NCBI RefSeq assembly: GCF_010389155.1
Contig: NC_057768.1
Coordinates: forward strand, 25,677,966 to 25,741,965
DNA length: 64,000 nucleotides
Source: Erigeron canadensis
Taxonomy: Eukaryota; Streptophyta; Magnoliopsida; Asterales; Asteraceae
Direction of reading: 5' to 3'
Below the pieces are notes generated by a model. It was not told where the DNA came from, did no database searches, and saw only the letters and a list, made by a program, of their open reading frames with translations. Within the stretch, counting starts at the first letter, position 1, and each line of letters opens with the position of its first letter. Below, in pieces: positions 46,461 to 57,038 of the stretch. Position numbers and translations under genes: made by a program.

Positions 46461-47472
46461 TAAAACAAAATTATTTTATATAGATATTTTTAGAAGTTTT
46501 TGATGTGGCAAACTCATACTTTACCTAAAAGGTCTTATTTAATTATGATTCATATTAAAAGATATAAAATAGCCCTTTATAGGTTTAATAAAAACATTAA
46601 TCATTTATTAAAAAGAAATAATATTCTGTTTTATATAACATTATAAATACAATGTCTTTTTTAATTACTTAATGCAATAATTATTCTTATTTAAATTATT
46701 ATTGTCTTTGTTGATTTTATTAACTTTACACTTATTGTGTTTAGTTAAATTATTAGGTTTAGATCAAGTTATAATGTATTACTAACATACATTATATATA
46801 ATTTTTTAATTTATAATTTTAGTATTTTAATTAACATGTCCGGATTAAACCTAGATTGATTAACTAATGTACAAATTTAACAAAAATTTTCTTTCTTTTA
46901 CATCGTTTTAATTTTCATAAGTTTCCAACACTACTCAATTAAGAGGTTGATAGTGTACTACTCTAATGGCTAGAAGCTAGTAACATGTGGGAAAGCCCAT
47001 TAGTTATAACATCAAACTTAAAACATTAGTCTTTTATAAATACCAAACAAGATCATTAAATGAAGGACTTTATATGTCTCTTCTTCCTTTCTCTCTCTAT
47101 CCTAAAACATAGTTATGAATTTCTTTTAACTGTTAGTGAGATCCGTGTGACAAGACCGTTAATTTTCCTCTCTACCATAAATTGTTAAAAGATAAAAAGT
47201 CTTTAATATATAGTAAAAAGTAAGTAAGTAAACACCCAATGTTGTTTTTCACGGTTTTTGAATCCCAATATCATGACGGTGTATGGTGGAGGTTGAAATG
47301 TACATAGTCTTACCTTTGCCTAAGTAGATAGTTATATTCAAGTTCTTTCCATAGGAAACGACCTCCGGCCTTTGCAGTAGATGAAACACATATAATAGGA
47401 AAGGACGTTAGGTCTTTGCATGGGGTGAAACACACATAAATAGGATGTGATCATGTGAATGTGTATATGATA
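46461..47472. other. Intergenic with Au-like SINE remnant
   Basis: AT-rich to 47240. At about 47250-47460, words such as TACATAGTCTTACC and GAAACGACCTCCGGCC recall Au-type SINE bodies in plus orientation. Too degraded for borders. Confidence 0.35.
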
Positions 47473-47816
47473 CTAGTCATATGTCCGCGCGATACGACGA
47501 TATAGTGGTGGCAGTGATGGGTAGTGGCCGCGCCGGTAGCGGTGGTGGGCGGCGACGACCACGGCGGTGACGGTGGTGGTAAATTTAGTGATATGATTAT
47601 TTATGTATAAGTATTGATGTAAAAGAGGGTAATGCGTTTTATTTTTAGAGGTTGAAGAATATATGTTGTAAATAATTTCATCAGGGATAATGTAGAATAT
47701 TGGAGATATTTAAATTTGTAAAAATATAAAAGATGAACATTTTGAGGTCATCAATTACTTAGTTGAAAAATAGAAAAAACAAATATCTATAATGTACCAG
47801 TATAGTATACTATAGA
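47473..47816 (-). mobile_element. Non-autonomous Helitron, GC-cored family
   Basis: On the minus strand it starts TCTATAGTATACTATACTGG and ends ATCGCGCGGACATATGACTAG|T. The core holds GGCGGTGG/CCACCGCC-rich DNA around 47506-47580. 344 bp. Same layout as the elements at 46146 and 56460. Confidence 0.75.
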
Positions 47817-47942
47817 AAGTAAAAAGTAAGTAAACACCCAACGCCCAACGGATTTTAGGTCCTAAACCTCAATAGTATACGAGGGAAGTTGAAATGTAGA
47901 TAGTCTCATCTCTACTTAATTAAAAGACTATTTCCACGTTCT

Positions 47943-48251
47943 TTTTTTTTTTTTTTTTTGAAAGGTGTGGATCATTTGTTCGCAACAGGGGATCTAGTTT
48001 ACGTTGTCTTAACCGGGTCCGCGCTTGAGAGCCCCTCACCCTCAATACCTAGTAGGAGGAGAAACTTCCAACTAAACCGCCTGAAGGCACGATATTTAGT
48101 TGAGATAAAACTCTGCCCCTCTGCAGGACTCAAACCTGCTTCATTAGAAGACTTTATTGTGAAATTCCTTTAAATGTCCTTCTCATGTCTCGAACTCGAG
48201 ATCTCCAGCATGTAAAGCTGTTGCTCAACCACTGAGCTATAATGAGAAGTA
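47943..48251 (-). mobile_element. Full-length tRNA-derived SINE, family S1
   Basis: On the minus strand: A box TAGCTCAGTGGTTGAGC, B box GAGTTCGAGAC, the S1 body (GCGCGGACCCGGTTAAGACAA in pieces) and a poly(A) tail of about 18. Flanks CCACGTTCT (47934-47942) and CCATGTTCT (48252-48260) match at 8 of 9 positions as target duplication. It is the best preserved copy of the family and sits inside an older Au-like SINE remnant (47850-47940). Confidence 0.82.
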
Positions 48252-48449
48252 CCATGTTCTATCTAAATGATAGAAAATGACTAAGTAATAACTAATAAGA
48301 TACTATACTATAGATATAGATAAACAATTAAACACTTGCCTTTCCATGCTTAATTAGAGTTCCGAAATTCAAAGAAGCACTAATTATAACGGTCCCTGTG
48401 ATAGGTTTATCATTTTCTCCTTTGTAACCGTTGTTAACAAAAAGTTCTT

Positions 48450-48812
48450 ATGGTCCTTGTTATCGCGATCTTTATCTTGACTAAATACTCATAAAGCGTT
48501 ATACATTGTTATCGTGATCTCTGTCATGACTAAATGCTAATAAAGCACGACTATAATGCTAATAAGTTGTTATCACCATTTCTGTCATGACTAAATGCTA
48601 ACTAAGTGTTATTACGACTATAATGCTAATTGGTTGTTATCGTGATCTCGGTCATGACTAATTGCTAATAAAGCACGACTATAATGCTAATAAGTTGTTA
48701 TAGCGATCTCTATCATGATTAATGCTAATTAAGTGTTATTACGACTATAATGCTAGTAGGTTGTTATCGTGATCTCTATCATTATTAAATGCTAATAAAG
48801 AGTTATTACGAC
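48450..48812. repeat. Minisatellite with two-unit higher-order structure
   Basis: About five to six copies of a 62-66 bp unit built on TTGTTATCGTGATCTC, CATGACTAAATGCTAA and ACGACTATAATGCTAAT. Units alternate: one has AAAGCACGAC, the next has the longer AAGTGTTATTACGAC. The true period is therefore a dimer of about 127 bp. The array stops at the 5' end of the next Helitron. Confidence 0.8.
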
Positions 48813-48925
48813 AATTTATGCTATATTATAAAAGAATAGTTCCTTGTTGAATGTTATATAAGGGGTATTGGCTAAAACGCCCTTTACAATTAAATTACAC
48901 TATAAGTACTTTATCTTTTATAATA

Positions 48926-49363
48926 GGAAAAAATACATAAAAAGGTAACATATTTACACAAATTTCTTATTAAAGGTAACCTATTATGTTTTCGTCTATT
49001 TAAAGGACCCTATTTCCAAAAATTTCCTAATAAAAGGTATCTCGTTAGTTTTTGACAAACGACGTCCGTTAAGTGTCACGTCATCAGATTTGATGTCGTG
49101 GCAGTTGACTTTGACTAACAAAGTCAACTAACTTATATATGTTCATTTTGAATAAGTTAGTCAAAGTCAAGTACCACGTCAGCAAATCTGATGATGTGGC
49201 ATCGGTGACGTAGCACTTAACGGGTGTCGTCTGTCAAAAACTAACAAGATATCCTTTATTAAGAAATTTTTGGAAATAGGGTCCTTTAAATAAACGAAAA
49301 CAAAATAGGTTACCTTTAATAGTAAATTTGTGTAAATAAGATACTTTTTTATGGATTTTCTCC
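48926..49363. mobile_element. Long-armed foldback element (MULE-like)
   Basis: Two arms of roughly 200 bp read as inverted copies: GGAAAAAATACATAAAAAGG at the left and, read inward from 49363, GGAGAAAATCCATAAAAAAG. Both continue through TTTACACAAATTT, GGACCCTATTTCC and GTTAGTTTTTGACA. Flanks TTTATAATA and TTTAAGATA match at 7 of 9 bases, compatible with a 9-bp Mutator-type duplication. No coding. Confidence 0.75.
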
Positions 49364-49543
49364 TTTAAGATATCTCCATTAGCACTATACATCAATTACT
49401 TAACATTAATTATTATACCACTCGACTCCGCCTCTATCACCATATTTTTTATGGATTTTTCCCTTTAAAATATCTCCATTAACACTATACATCAATTACT
49501 TAACATTAATTATTATACCACTCGACTCCGCCTCTATCACCAA
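49345..49543. repeat. 100-bp tandem duplication overlapping the foldback end
   Basis: Units start at 49345 and 49445. Each begins TTTTTTATGGATTTT and runs to CGCCTCTATCACCA. The first 19 bp of each unit are foldback terminus, so the duplication arose after the foldback inserted. Confidence 0.8.
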
Positions 49544-49647
49544 AACCCCCCACCCCCCCCCCCACCCCCCACAACCCACCCACCTACCAACACACCGTCG
49601 CCGCCATAACCACCGCCGCATGCGTGGGTACGTGTTAGTAATGCTAG

Positions 49648-50221
49648 TAGTGTTATCACTGCGTGTGTCATGACTTGCTCATTTCTTATTTTGGAGCCTT
49701 AAATAGCAGTCTCCATCCTTCTTTTGGTCATTGACCCTGACGACTAGAGTTGGTCATTTGGTCCTGATTTGTGACTCTCATTTTCCATATCAGTCTTGCA
49801 AGTTGCAACAATACTCATCTGGCAAGTCGAATAATCATGCAAATTACTTCAATGCTAACAAAAACAACCCCCACTTGACACAAGCTGAGTAAAATAATGG
49901 ACAAAAAATAAATATGACATATATTTTCTTTGAAATAGCAACCATTATACAAATACAAAGGAAATATAGTGTTCGATTTGCATAATACAACTCAATTCCA
50001 CTCATGAAAGCATATAACTTAATCCTTCCTCTTGGAAGTTGTATAGAACGATTTTACACGAAATTTTTTGGGTACATCCTATTCAGAGGATGAAGTTCTC
50101 AAATCAAAAACAATGTGTGATATTCATAACGTCATCACATCATCTGCAGTGGACTTCAGCCATGGAGAGAAAGGAATTAACTTATTTTATTGCGTCTCGT
50201 ATAATATTGTTTCTTTCACTT
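49648..50221. other. Region downstream of PEPCK
   Basis: A C-rich run (49546-49566) lies just before it. The last 200-300 bp are probably PEPCK 3' untranslated region. Nothing else recognised. Confidence 0.4.
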
Positions 50222-53200
50222 TCAGAAGTTTGGACCGGCAGCCAAGATTTCATCGGTCAGCTTGCCATCCGTTCCAATCTTGTAGTCCAAGAACACCTCA
50301 AAGTTCTTCTTGAATAACCCTCCCAACTTCACTAGTGTCTCCTGGTGAGCTGCCTTGTCGGGCCACTAAAAAAACAAAACATGAATATCTTAGGTATATA
50401 AATACTAGTACATAGTGGTATAGTTATAATAAATAGTAATGTATGACTTACTGTGTTTGCTGGATCAAGAATCTCAGAAGGAACACCTTCGACCGCAGTA
50501 GGGATTTCAAGCCCAAATATCTCGGTCTTGGTGTATTCCGCTTCCAAAAGGCTCCCCGAGTGGATTGCATCAATAATTTTCCTTGTATATGCCAACTTTA
50601 TACGCTTACCTGATCCATACCTATATATGCAGAAACATTATATAAAACAATTTACACAATAGTACAATAGGATTGACATTAGTTTTCTAATGGGTAATTT
50701 ACCTTCCACCTGACCAGCCAGTGTTAACGAGCCATCCGGTTGCACCATGCTTTTGCATCTTTTCGGCTAACATGGCTGCATACTTGGTTGGATGAAGCAT
50801 TATAAATGCTGCTCCAAAACAAGCGGAAAATGTTGCCTGAGGCTCTTTTATTCCGTCTTCTGTTCCAGCGACCTGTAGTTCAAAATAAAATAAAAAGATT
50901 AAAAATTCATAAAAATGAATGAAAATTTGGGGAAAACAAAAAGCAAAGGAATAATTCCACTAGCCATACCAGAGCAGTGTAGCCACTGATGAAATGGTAC
51001 ATAGTTTGGGCTAGATTTAGCTTGCTCACAGGTGGGAGCACCCCAAATGCATCACAAGCTAATAGGATGACGTTTTTTGGATGAGGCCCGACACATGGTA
51101 TCTTAGCATTTGGTATGTATTCTATAGGATATGCCGCACGAGTGTTCTCTGCAATTTGATCTTAGAAGTCAATAAAAGTTTTTTACTTCTTTTAACTTAC
51201 GGTGACCACAAATTATTTCTGTTACCTGTAACAGATTTGTCTGAGTAGTCGACCTCCCGGGTATGCTCATCAAAAACAACGTTTTCCATCACTGTTATAA
51301 ACGAAGACAAGTTATAACTTCTATACAAAAGTTACACGTAAAAAGAAAGACAAGTTTAAAATGGTCTGTTAACCTGTTCCGAACTTAATGGCATTGAAGA
51401 TATCAGGTTCCTTTTCTCTTGATAAATCAATGCACTTCGCATAGCAACCACCTTCAATGTTTGATACACCGTTCTCACTCCAACAATGCTCGTCATCTCC
51501 AATTAGATATCTGTTGTGATCAGTTGATAGTGTGGTCTTTCCGGTACCTAGTTGCAGACATATTCATAAGAGAATGAGAGACACATAATGGATGGGTTGG
51601 GTAACAGGTAATTGTTTGGTCCTTGTCGTCAGGGTTGACCAGACACATTTTTTGTTCCATTTTTTTTACTTTTTATATTAAGTAGTATCTCAAACTAGTT
51701 GCATAAAATGATTCAGATGGTTTATGAAATAATAATACACTTCGAGTGGCCTTTGACCCGTTAGAGATCAAGCAAAGCCCGGATCAACTTATTTATTAGT
51801 CTAAGCTGCTCCCTGCCAGTGATGGCAAATGACATGTAACCAGTTAAGCTAAGGATTTTATGTATCGTGTATGTACCTGATAGTCCAAAAAATAGGGCCA
51901 CATCACCGTCTTTGCCCATATTGCAACCTGAGTGAAGGGAGAGGATTTGGCGCTTAGGCATGAGATAATGCATAACACCAAAAAGACCTTTCTTCATTTC
52001 ACCAGCATATTGGGTTCCAAGAATGACCATCTCCCTCCTAGCAAGATTGAGATCTACGCTAGTGGATGACGTCATATAATGTGTGTAACGATTACATGGG
52101 AACATCCCAGCATTGTATATGGTGAAGTCTGGAGTACCAAAGTCTTCAAGCTCTTCAGCAGTGGGTCGGATGCACCTGCCATTTCTCGAGTTACATTTAT
52201 GTTCATATGGTATTATCAAAAATACTCATATTTGTCTACTTACATGTTATGCATGAATAATGAATGATAGGCTCTAGCTGACACAATACGGACTTTGATA
52301 CGATGAACTGGATCCCAGTTGAGAAACTGATCGTTCACATAAACCTGACAAACAGAAGGCAGATAGCACATTTTATCAGTAGTTTTTATCAAGTCCTCTA
52401 TAAGAAAGGTTCTTCTAATCTAAGAAGTGAGAAATTTGGCTATTAACAAATTCATCCCGTTATAGGATATTTTAAAGTGACATCTTTAAATGTTAGTGCA
52501 GAATTGTCATTTTAAGCTTGTTCAAATAGTTGCGATTTGTTCAAAATTCTATAACTAACTTGCATTCTTGTCTGTTGAAAAATTCTCTAGACTTTAAGAT
52601 TTGACAATCAATTAGTTTGCAAAAGTATATGCTAACTATCAAATATATTACTTAAACTAATATATAAAACTTGATCACTTGATTAACTTTAAAAAGTCAA
52701 CTATCATGAAAACTACATTATGATCATACCATAAAAAGTATTTGATTAATAAGTCATCTGTCACACATTTAAAACTATCCCAAAAGTCTTACAAAAAAAT
52801 TTCCAAGTTCTTTGACCCTAAAATAAATCTAATAAAGATCAGCTTATCAAATTTAAGCGACTCATTAAGTGCTTGAAGGAGCAACCTGCTAGTCAAATAC
52901 CGAAATCAGTAGAGACATCTTTCGTTTTTAAACAGAAAACTCAATATCATTTTTTAAAAGCATCCAGATAATCTTAATTATTGTTGTTGGTTGTGTTTGC
53001 TCTTGATCCAAAAAGTAAGGGACCGGATCGCAGAATATGTTGTTTCAACTCATTAGTATCTCGCGTTTACAAACGAAAAAAATCTAGTTTATATTGTAGT
53101 AACATGTACTTAGGAATATGTTAAATCTACATGTCTTGAGTAAACCACACAGCAAGCCCCTACAATCCAGGAAAGATAGTGAAAGCACATGAGCATGACC

Positions 53201-55619
53201 CGAGATTGATGAAACTGACATATTAATAAATTTTTAAGTTAATTTGATTTTTGTGGATGAATTTAATAAATTCATCCAGTAGCAGGATGCCTAGTTTCTC
53301 TTTGGGTCAATGGCTCTTTAAATAAATTGGAGCCCATGTCAACCTTTGCTATTGATATGTAAAAAGATAGAATGACATCAAGAGATTGAGACCCAATTAT
53401 ATATAAAACACTTGGACAAGTTTTGCTAACTTAGGCATCCTTCCGAGTTTGCAGAGCGTCGATATAACTGGATATGTAACGAGCTTTAAATCCAGACAGT
53501 TAGCTATCCTAATTGGCTTTGTACGTAACTTATCTATCTTATAGGTTACAATACAACTTATGATCTCGCATATTATAGACTATAAAACAACATTTTGGAC
53601 ACATGATATACTCTAAAAGGTCACAATTTCTTATGTGAATGGGCTAGCATGTAAAAGTGTAAATGTGGGCATGTTCGGCTTAGAAAAAAGAATACAAAGA
53701 AATAATGGTTTCGTGAGAAATATATATAGTTCCGTAATATATTAGATTAAAGAGTGGATGAAAATAACCTTATCAAGTGAGCACAAGTAATCCACAGCTC
53801 TTTCTCTATTGACCAGGAAAGTGTGTTCATCCATCTCAATATTTGGAGACCCCCTGATTTAAAGTAAACAATTCAAAATTTATCAACATTGACATCATTT
53901 TATCTACATGGAATTTGAATAAGTTGCAGAAAGTAAAAAACCAAAGAACGGCAATCGAATTAGACCAGCTGAACTTACTTTCCCCACCAAAGTTCATCTT
54001 CAGTTGTTTCGTCTCTAACAACACGTTTGTCCCTAGGTGATCTCCCAGTTTTTGCACCAGAGAGCGTGGCCAAAGCACCGCTAGATGTTATGAATGATCC
54101 TTTCTCATACTTAATTGCCTGCTCGTAAAGTTCTGTATAATCAACAACAATTCAGAAATCAGCATCATATAGCTGGCCGGCCAAAGTACGCGCAAAACAA
54201 AAATGACAAGTACTTTGTTCACCAATCAAATACTCGTATTATTTTTGTTTTATTGTTCACTTCAACGTTTTAAAACCTGACCCATATCGATCCAGAGAGT
54301 CACACAGCAGATAACTGTATGTTGAAATATTATCCATAGTTTATTACAAAAGATTTTGCTAATCATGGCCCTTAGAGCTATGGCTAATACTTAATACATG
54401 CATAAAAGTATTATATTTATTTTTAGGAAACGAATATTTTTAAAAACAAAACTTTATAAATGTCTGAAAAAAAGTCTACTATTATAAAACACAGGAAAAA
54501 GTAATACTCGGACTAATTTAAAGTCAAGGATAACTTTGTCCAAGTGCAATTAGATATCTATTGTGTAATGGTCAACTTTTATTGATTACATATCAAGTTT
54601 CTTATTATAATAATAGTGTTGTTAGATGTCTATTAGTTAAACTTTTGTCAAATATTTCCCGGATATGATGGTCATAAATACAATTTATCTTTCATACTTG
54701 GTACAAATCTTCTTGTAGAAAGAATTATGTCATTATTCGGTTGTCTTTTTATAACATTGATTTATTTAGATGGCATAAAAGATCGAGATAGATATATACC
54801 AGCAGGGGATAAGTTGTAGAGGATATGAGTGAACTTGAGAGAACTATCACTAGTACTAAAACTAGGAGCATGCACGTGACGCTCTTGGTGTGTCACGTGA
54901 GCTCTTGGAGTTTCGGCCTTCCTGTCTGGATCTCCCTTCACCACCTTTGGTCCCGATTCTCTTGTCAATGAGGCCAAAGATGCACTAAAAACATTAAAAA
55001 AAAAAAAAAAAAATCAACAATATAATAATGACCAATTTCACCTCCAACTTTTTTCATAGTCAATTTAGGAAAATCAATATAACGATAATTTAGTATATAT
55101 GATCCCTCTACACTTATACTATTATTTTTTGTCTAGGAACACTGAACATGTTTAATAAATGAATTCCTCTTATGGTAAAATATAAATCAAATTAATTTCT
55201 TTAACACCTTTGAAACAAATATAAAATACAAATAATAAATTGAGAGAATGAAGTAAGACGCTAAATATAGGTGACATAAATATCACTTATGTCACTTATA
55301 TTTAGCTTACCGATAAAAACTTAAATAAAATCTACCTAATAGATTGAAGTTGTTGTTTCTCACGCTCCTCATCAGAAACAACATTAAAAGCAGGCTGGGT
55401 ATCTCCTTTCATCGGAGTAGTTCCTTTTATCGGAGTATTTGGGACAGATCTCTTCTTTTGAAGAGAATGTAGTTCGTCGATCGTTTGAGCTTTCACTGTC
55501 GGCACACTATCATCATGACAGATCTTGTCATCCTTCTTTCCATGTGTTTGTATCTTAGGAAGCCCGTTTCGTCCTTTTGTTGGCGTCTTAGGAAAACTAA
55601 ATTCTCCATTATCCGCCAT
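50222..55619 (-). CDS. PCK: Phosphoenolpyruvate carboxykinase (ATP)
   Basis: Converts oxaloacetate and ATP to phosphoenolpyruvate, CO2 and ADP in the cytosol; central to gluconeogenesis from lipid and organic acids. Twelve coding exons (minus strand): 55619-55336, 54984-54800, 54132-53979, 53853-53769, 52344-52244, 52175-51877, 51547-51374, 51291-51226, 51148-50970, 50872-50703, 50620-50452 and 50365-50222. All are GT-AG, phases close, 669 aa. The N-terminal plant extension (about 120 residues, KT- and SP-rich, the part phosphorylated in other plants) precedes [14 protein letters not shown]. The P-loop GLSGTGKTT (residues 367-375) is split by an intron after Gly370. The metal site is IGDDEHCW (Asp387, Asp388). 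YPIEYIPN and GWSGGRYGSGKR are present. ATG 55619 is preferred over an in-frame ATG 15 nt upstream because it gives the expected MADNG start. Appears intact. Confidence 0.96.
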
Positions 55620-55634
55620 TCTATCTAACCACAC

Positions 55635-56150
55635 AAGGCCTCAAAATATTAGTTAGTTAATGTTTACAACAATTAAATCTAATTATAGAGACATAATCAT
55701 ATGTATATTTTCTAAACATGTGGAATAAGTAGTACGATCACACAAAATTACAAATGTTTACACCAATATTACCAATACATGTCAAAACTCTCTAATTTTA
55801 CTATACCATGCAATATAAGTACGTACATAATTAAAATTATATAGATGTAGATCAATATATACTATGCATAAATATAAAACTGTTAATGAGCTCTTGGTCT
55901 AGTGATTCAACTCGATTGGAGATTTCAGGTTAAAATTTTAACAATAGACATTTGATTTCTTAAATAAACAAAACGAACTACTAACAACTATGTAACATTT
56001 ATGATTAAAAATGTATAAACATGAAAGAATAATGCAAAGGAAATTAATGAAATAATTACCGGTGATCGGATGAGATGGAGATGATATGAAATATTGGGAA
56101 ATGAAATAACGTAGAAATGTGATTGATAAAAGATGGAGGTGATGAAAGAT
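55635..56150 (-). promoter_or_regulatory. PEPCK leader with probable 5' UTR intron
   Basis: Minus-strand leader from about 56150 to a good donor CACCG|GTAATT at 56060. An acceptor lies shortly upstream of the start codon (either TTTTGAG|GCC or GGTTAG|ATAG at 55627-55645). The roughly 420-bp intron contains a degraded SINE-like head at about 55885-55945. Confidence 0.55.
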
Positions 56151-56182
56151 ATGTCTGACAACAAGACGGGGTATGCTGAGGT

Positions 56183-56190
56183 TTATATAG
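56183..56190 (-). promoter_or_regulatory. PEPCK TATA box
   Basis: CTATATAAAC on the minus strand, about 30-35 bp before the leader that begins with CCTCAGCATACCCC. Position and context fit a core promoter. Confidence 0.65.
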
Positions 56191-56191
56191 G

Positions 56192-56459
56192 TGATTTTTA
56201 GTTGACAAGTGTTATCTTTAACTTTAGTTAACTTAACTATGGTTTGTTGACGGTTATTTTTCTATTTATATTTTGATGATTTGTGTTATCTCTTACGCGT
56301 TGGATAAAGGAAAACAGGAATATAAAAGTTAGATAGATATATTATTTCCATTTGCTTGCGTTTGCCGGATTATAAACATGGTTTGGTTAAAAATAGTATA
56401 AGAAAGTACTTTTTACGAGTAGTTTTTATGCACTTTTATGATGTATTTTTTGGTTTTTA
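56192..56459. promoter_or_regulatory. PEPCK proximal upstream region
   Basis: AT-rich 270 bp between the TATA box and the first Helitron. Contains GTTATCTTTAAC and TTGTTGACGGTTA, which resemble GATA and W-box-like words, but such short matches are weak evidence. Confidence 0.3.
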
Positions 56460-56799
56460 TTAGAATTATGCCCACACAATGCAGCGACAGTGAGAGTAGT
56501 GGTGGACAACGACACGCAGCGAAGGTCATGGCGTCAGCTGGTGGGGGCGGTTGTGTGGGAGGTGGTAGGGGCGGTGATAGTGATGAAAATAAAAGTAATT
56601 GATGTTTAAGGTGGTAGCGTGATTATTTTAATGGTTAAAGGATTTATATTTAGTAGATAATTTTGTCAAGGGTATTATAGTTATCTATTATGTTGAGATG
56701 TCTAAAGTAATGAATTAAGAAGATGAATATTTTGATTTTTTAAATGCTAAAAGTTAAAAAATAAAAAATAGAAGGCATTTGGCTTATTAGATAGATAGA
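56460..56799 (-). mobile_element. Non-autonomous Helitron, GC-cored family
   Basis: On the minus strand: A|TCTATCTATCTAATAAGCC at the 5' end, and GCATTGTGTGGGCATAATTCTAA|T at the 3' end in parts, a CTAA variant of the CTRR terminus. Core with GGGGGCGG/GGTGGTAGGGG words. Lies about 270 bp upstream of the PEPCK TATA box. Confidence 0.72.
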
Positions 56800-56803
56800 T
56801 ACA

Positions 56804-57038
56804 TCTATGCTAGCCCCCATGTTGAAAGAAACATGAGGAAATGACTAAAATACCCTTAATGGGTATGTAACACTATCAACTCTTTTTTTTTTAAATATCC
56901 ACATTAACCCTTTACATCAATTACTTTTATATCAATTATTTAACATCACTCGACGCCGCCACTACCAACAATAACCGTCCCTCACCATCACACCGTTGCT
57001 TTCACGAAAACCTCCGCATTGCACGGGTAACGTGCTAG
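56804..57038 (+). mobile_element. Non-autonomous Helitron, GC-cored family
   Basis: A|TCTATGCTAGCCC at the 5' end; GCATTGCACGGGTAACGTG then CTAG|T at the 3' end. 235 bp. Its 5' end faces that of the previous Helitron at a distance of 4 bp. Confidence 0.72.

Larger units (their letters stand above)
48815..49647 (+). mobile_element. Helitron hosting a foldback element
   Basis: The 5' part TATGCTATATTATAAAAG...GTTCC, then TAAAACGCCCTTTAC, resembles the GC-cored Helitrons. The 3' part has GCCGCATGCGTGGGTACGTG followed by TTAG|T (49638) or CTAG|T (49647). The interior is interrupted by a 438-bp foldback and enlarged by a 100-bp tandem duplication. Ends are approximate. Confidence 0.6.

Noticed and set aside
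46146..47816. GC-rich islands as exons of a glycine-rich protein gene
   Set aside because: The GGTGGCGG-type cores lie inside short Helitrons with clear ends and contain no extended open frame with splice sites.
48181..48250. tRNA gene on the minus strand
   Set aside because: It is the tRNA-like head of the S1 SINE, with poly(A) tail and target duplications.
48450..48812. CRISPR-like array
   Set aside because: Direct tandem units without distinct spacers in a plant nuclear genome; a minisatellite explains it.
50039..50317. Overlapping plus-strand frames of 92 and 81 codons
   Set aside because: They overlap PEPCK exon 12 and its 3' region and show no domain.
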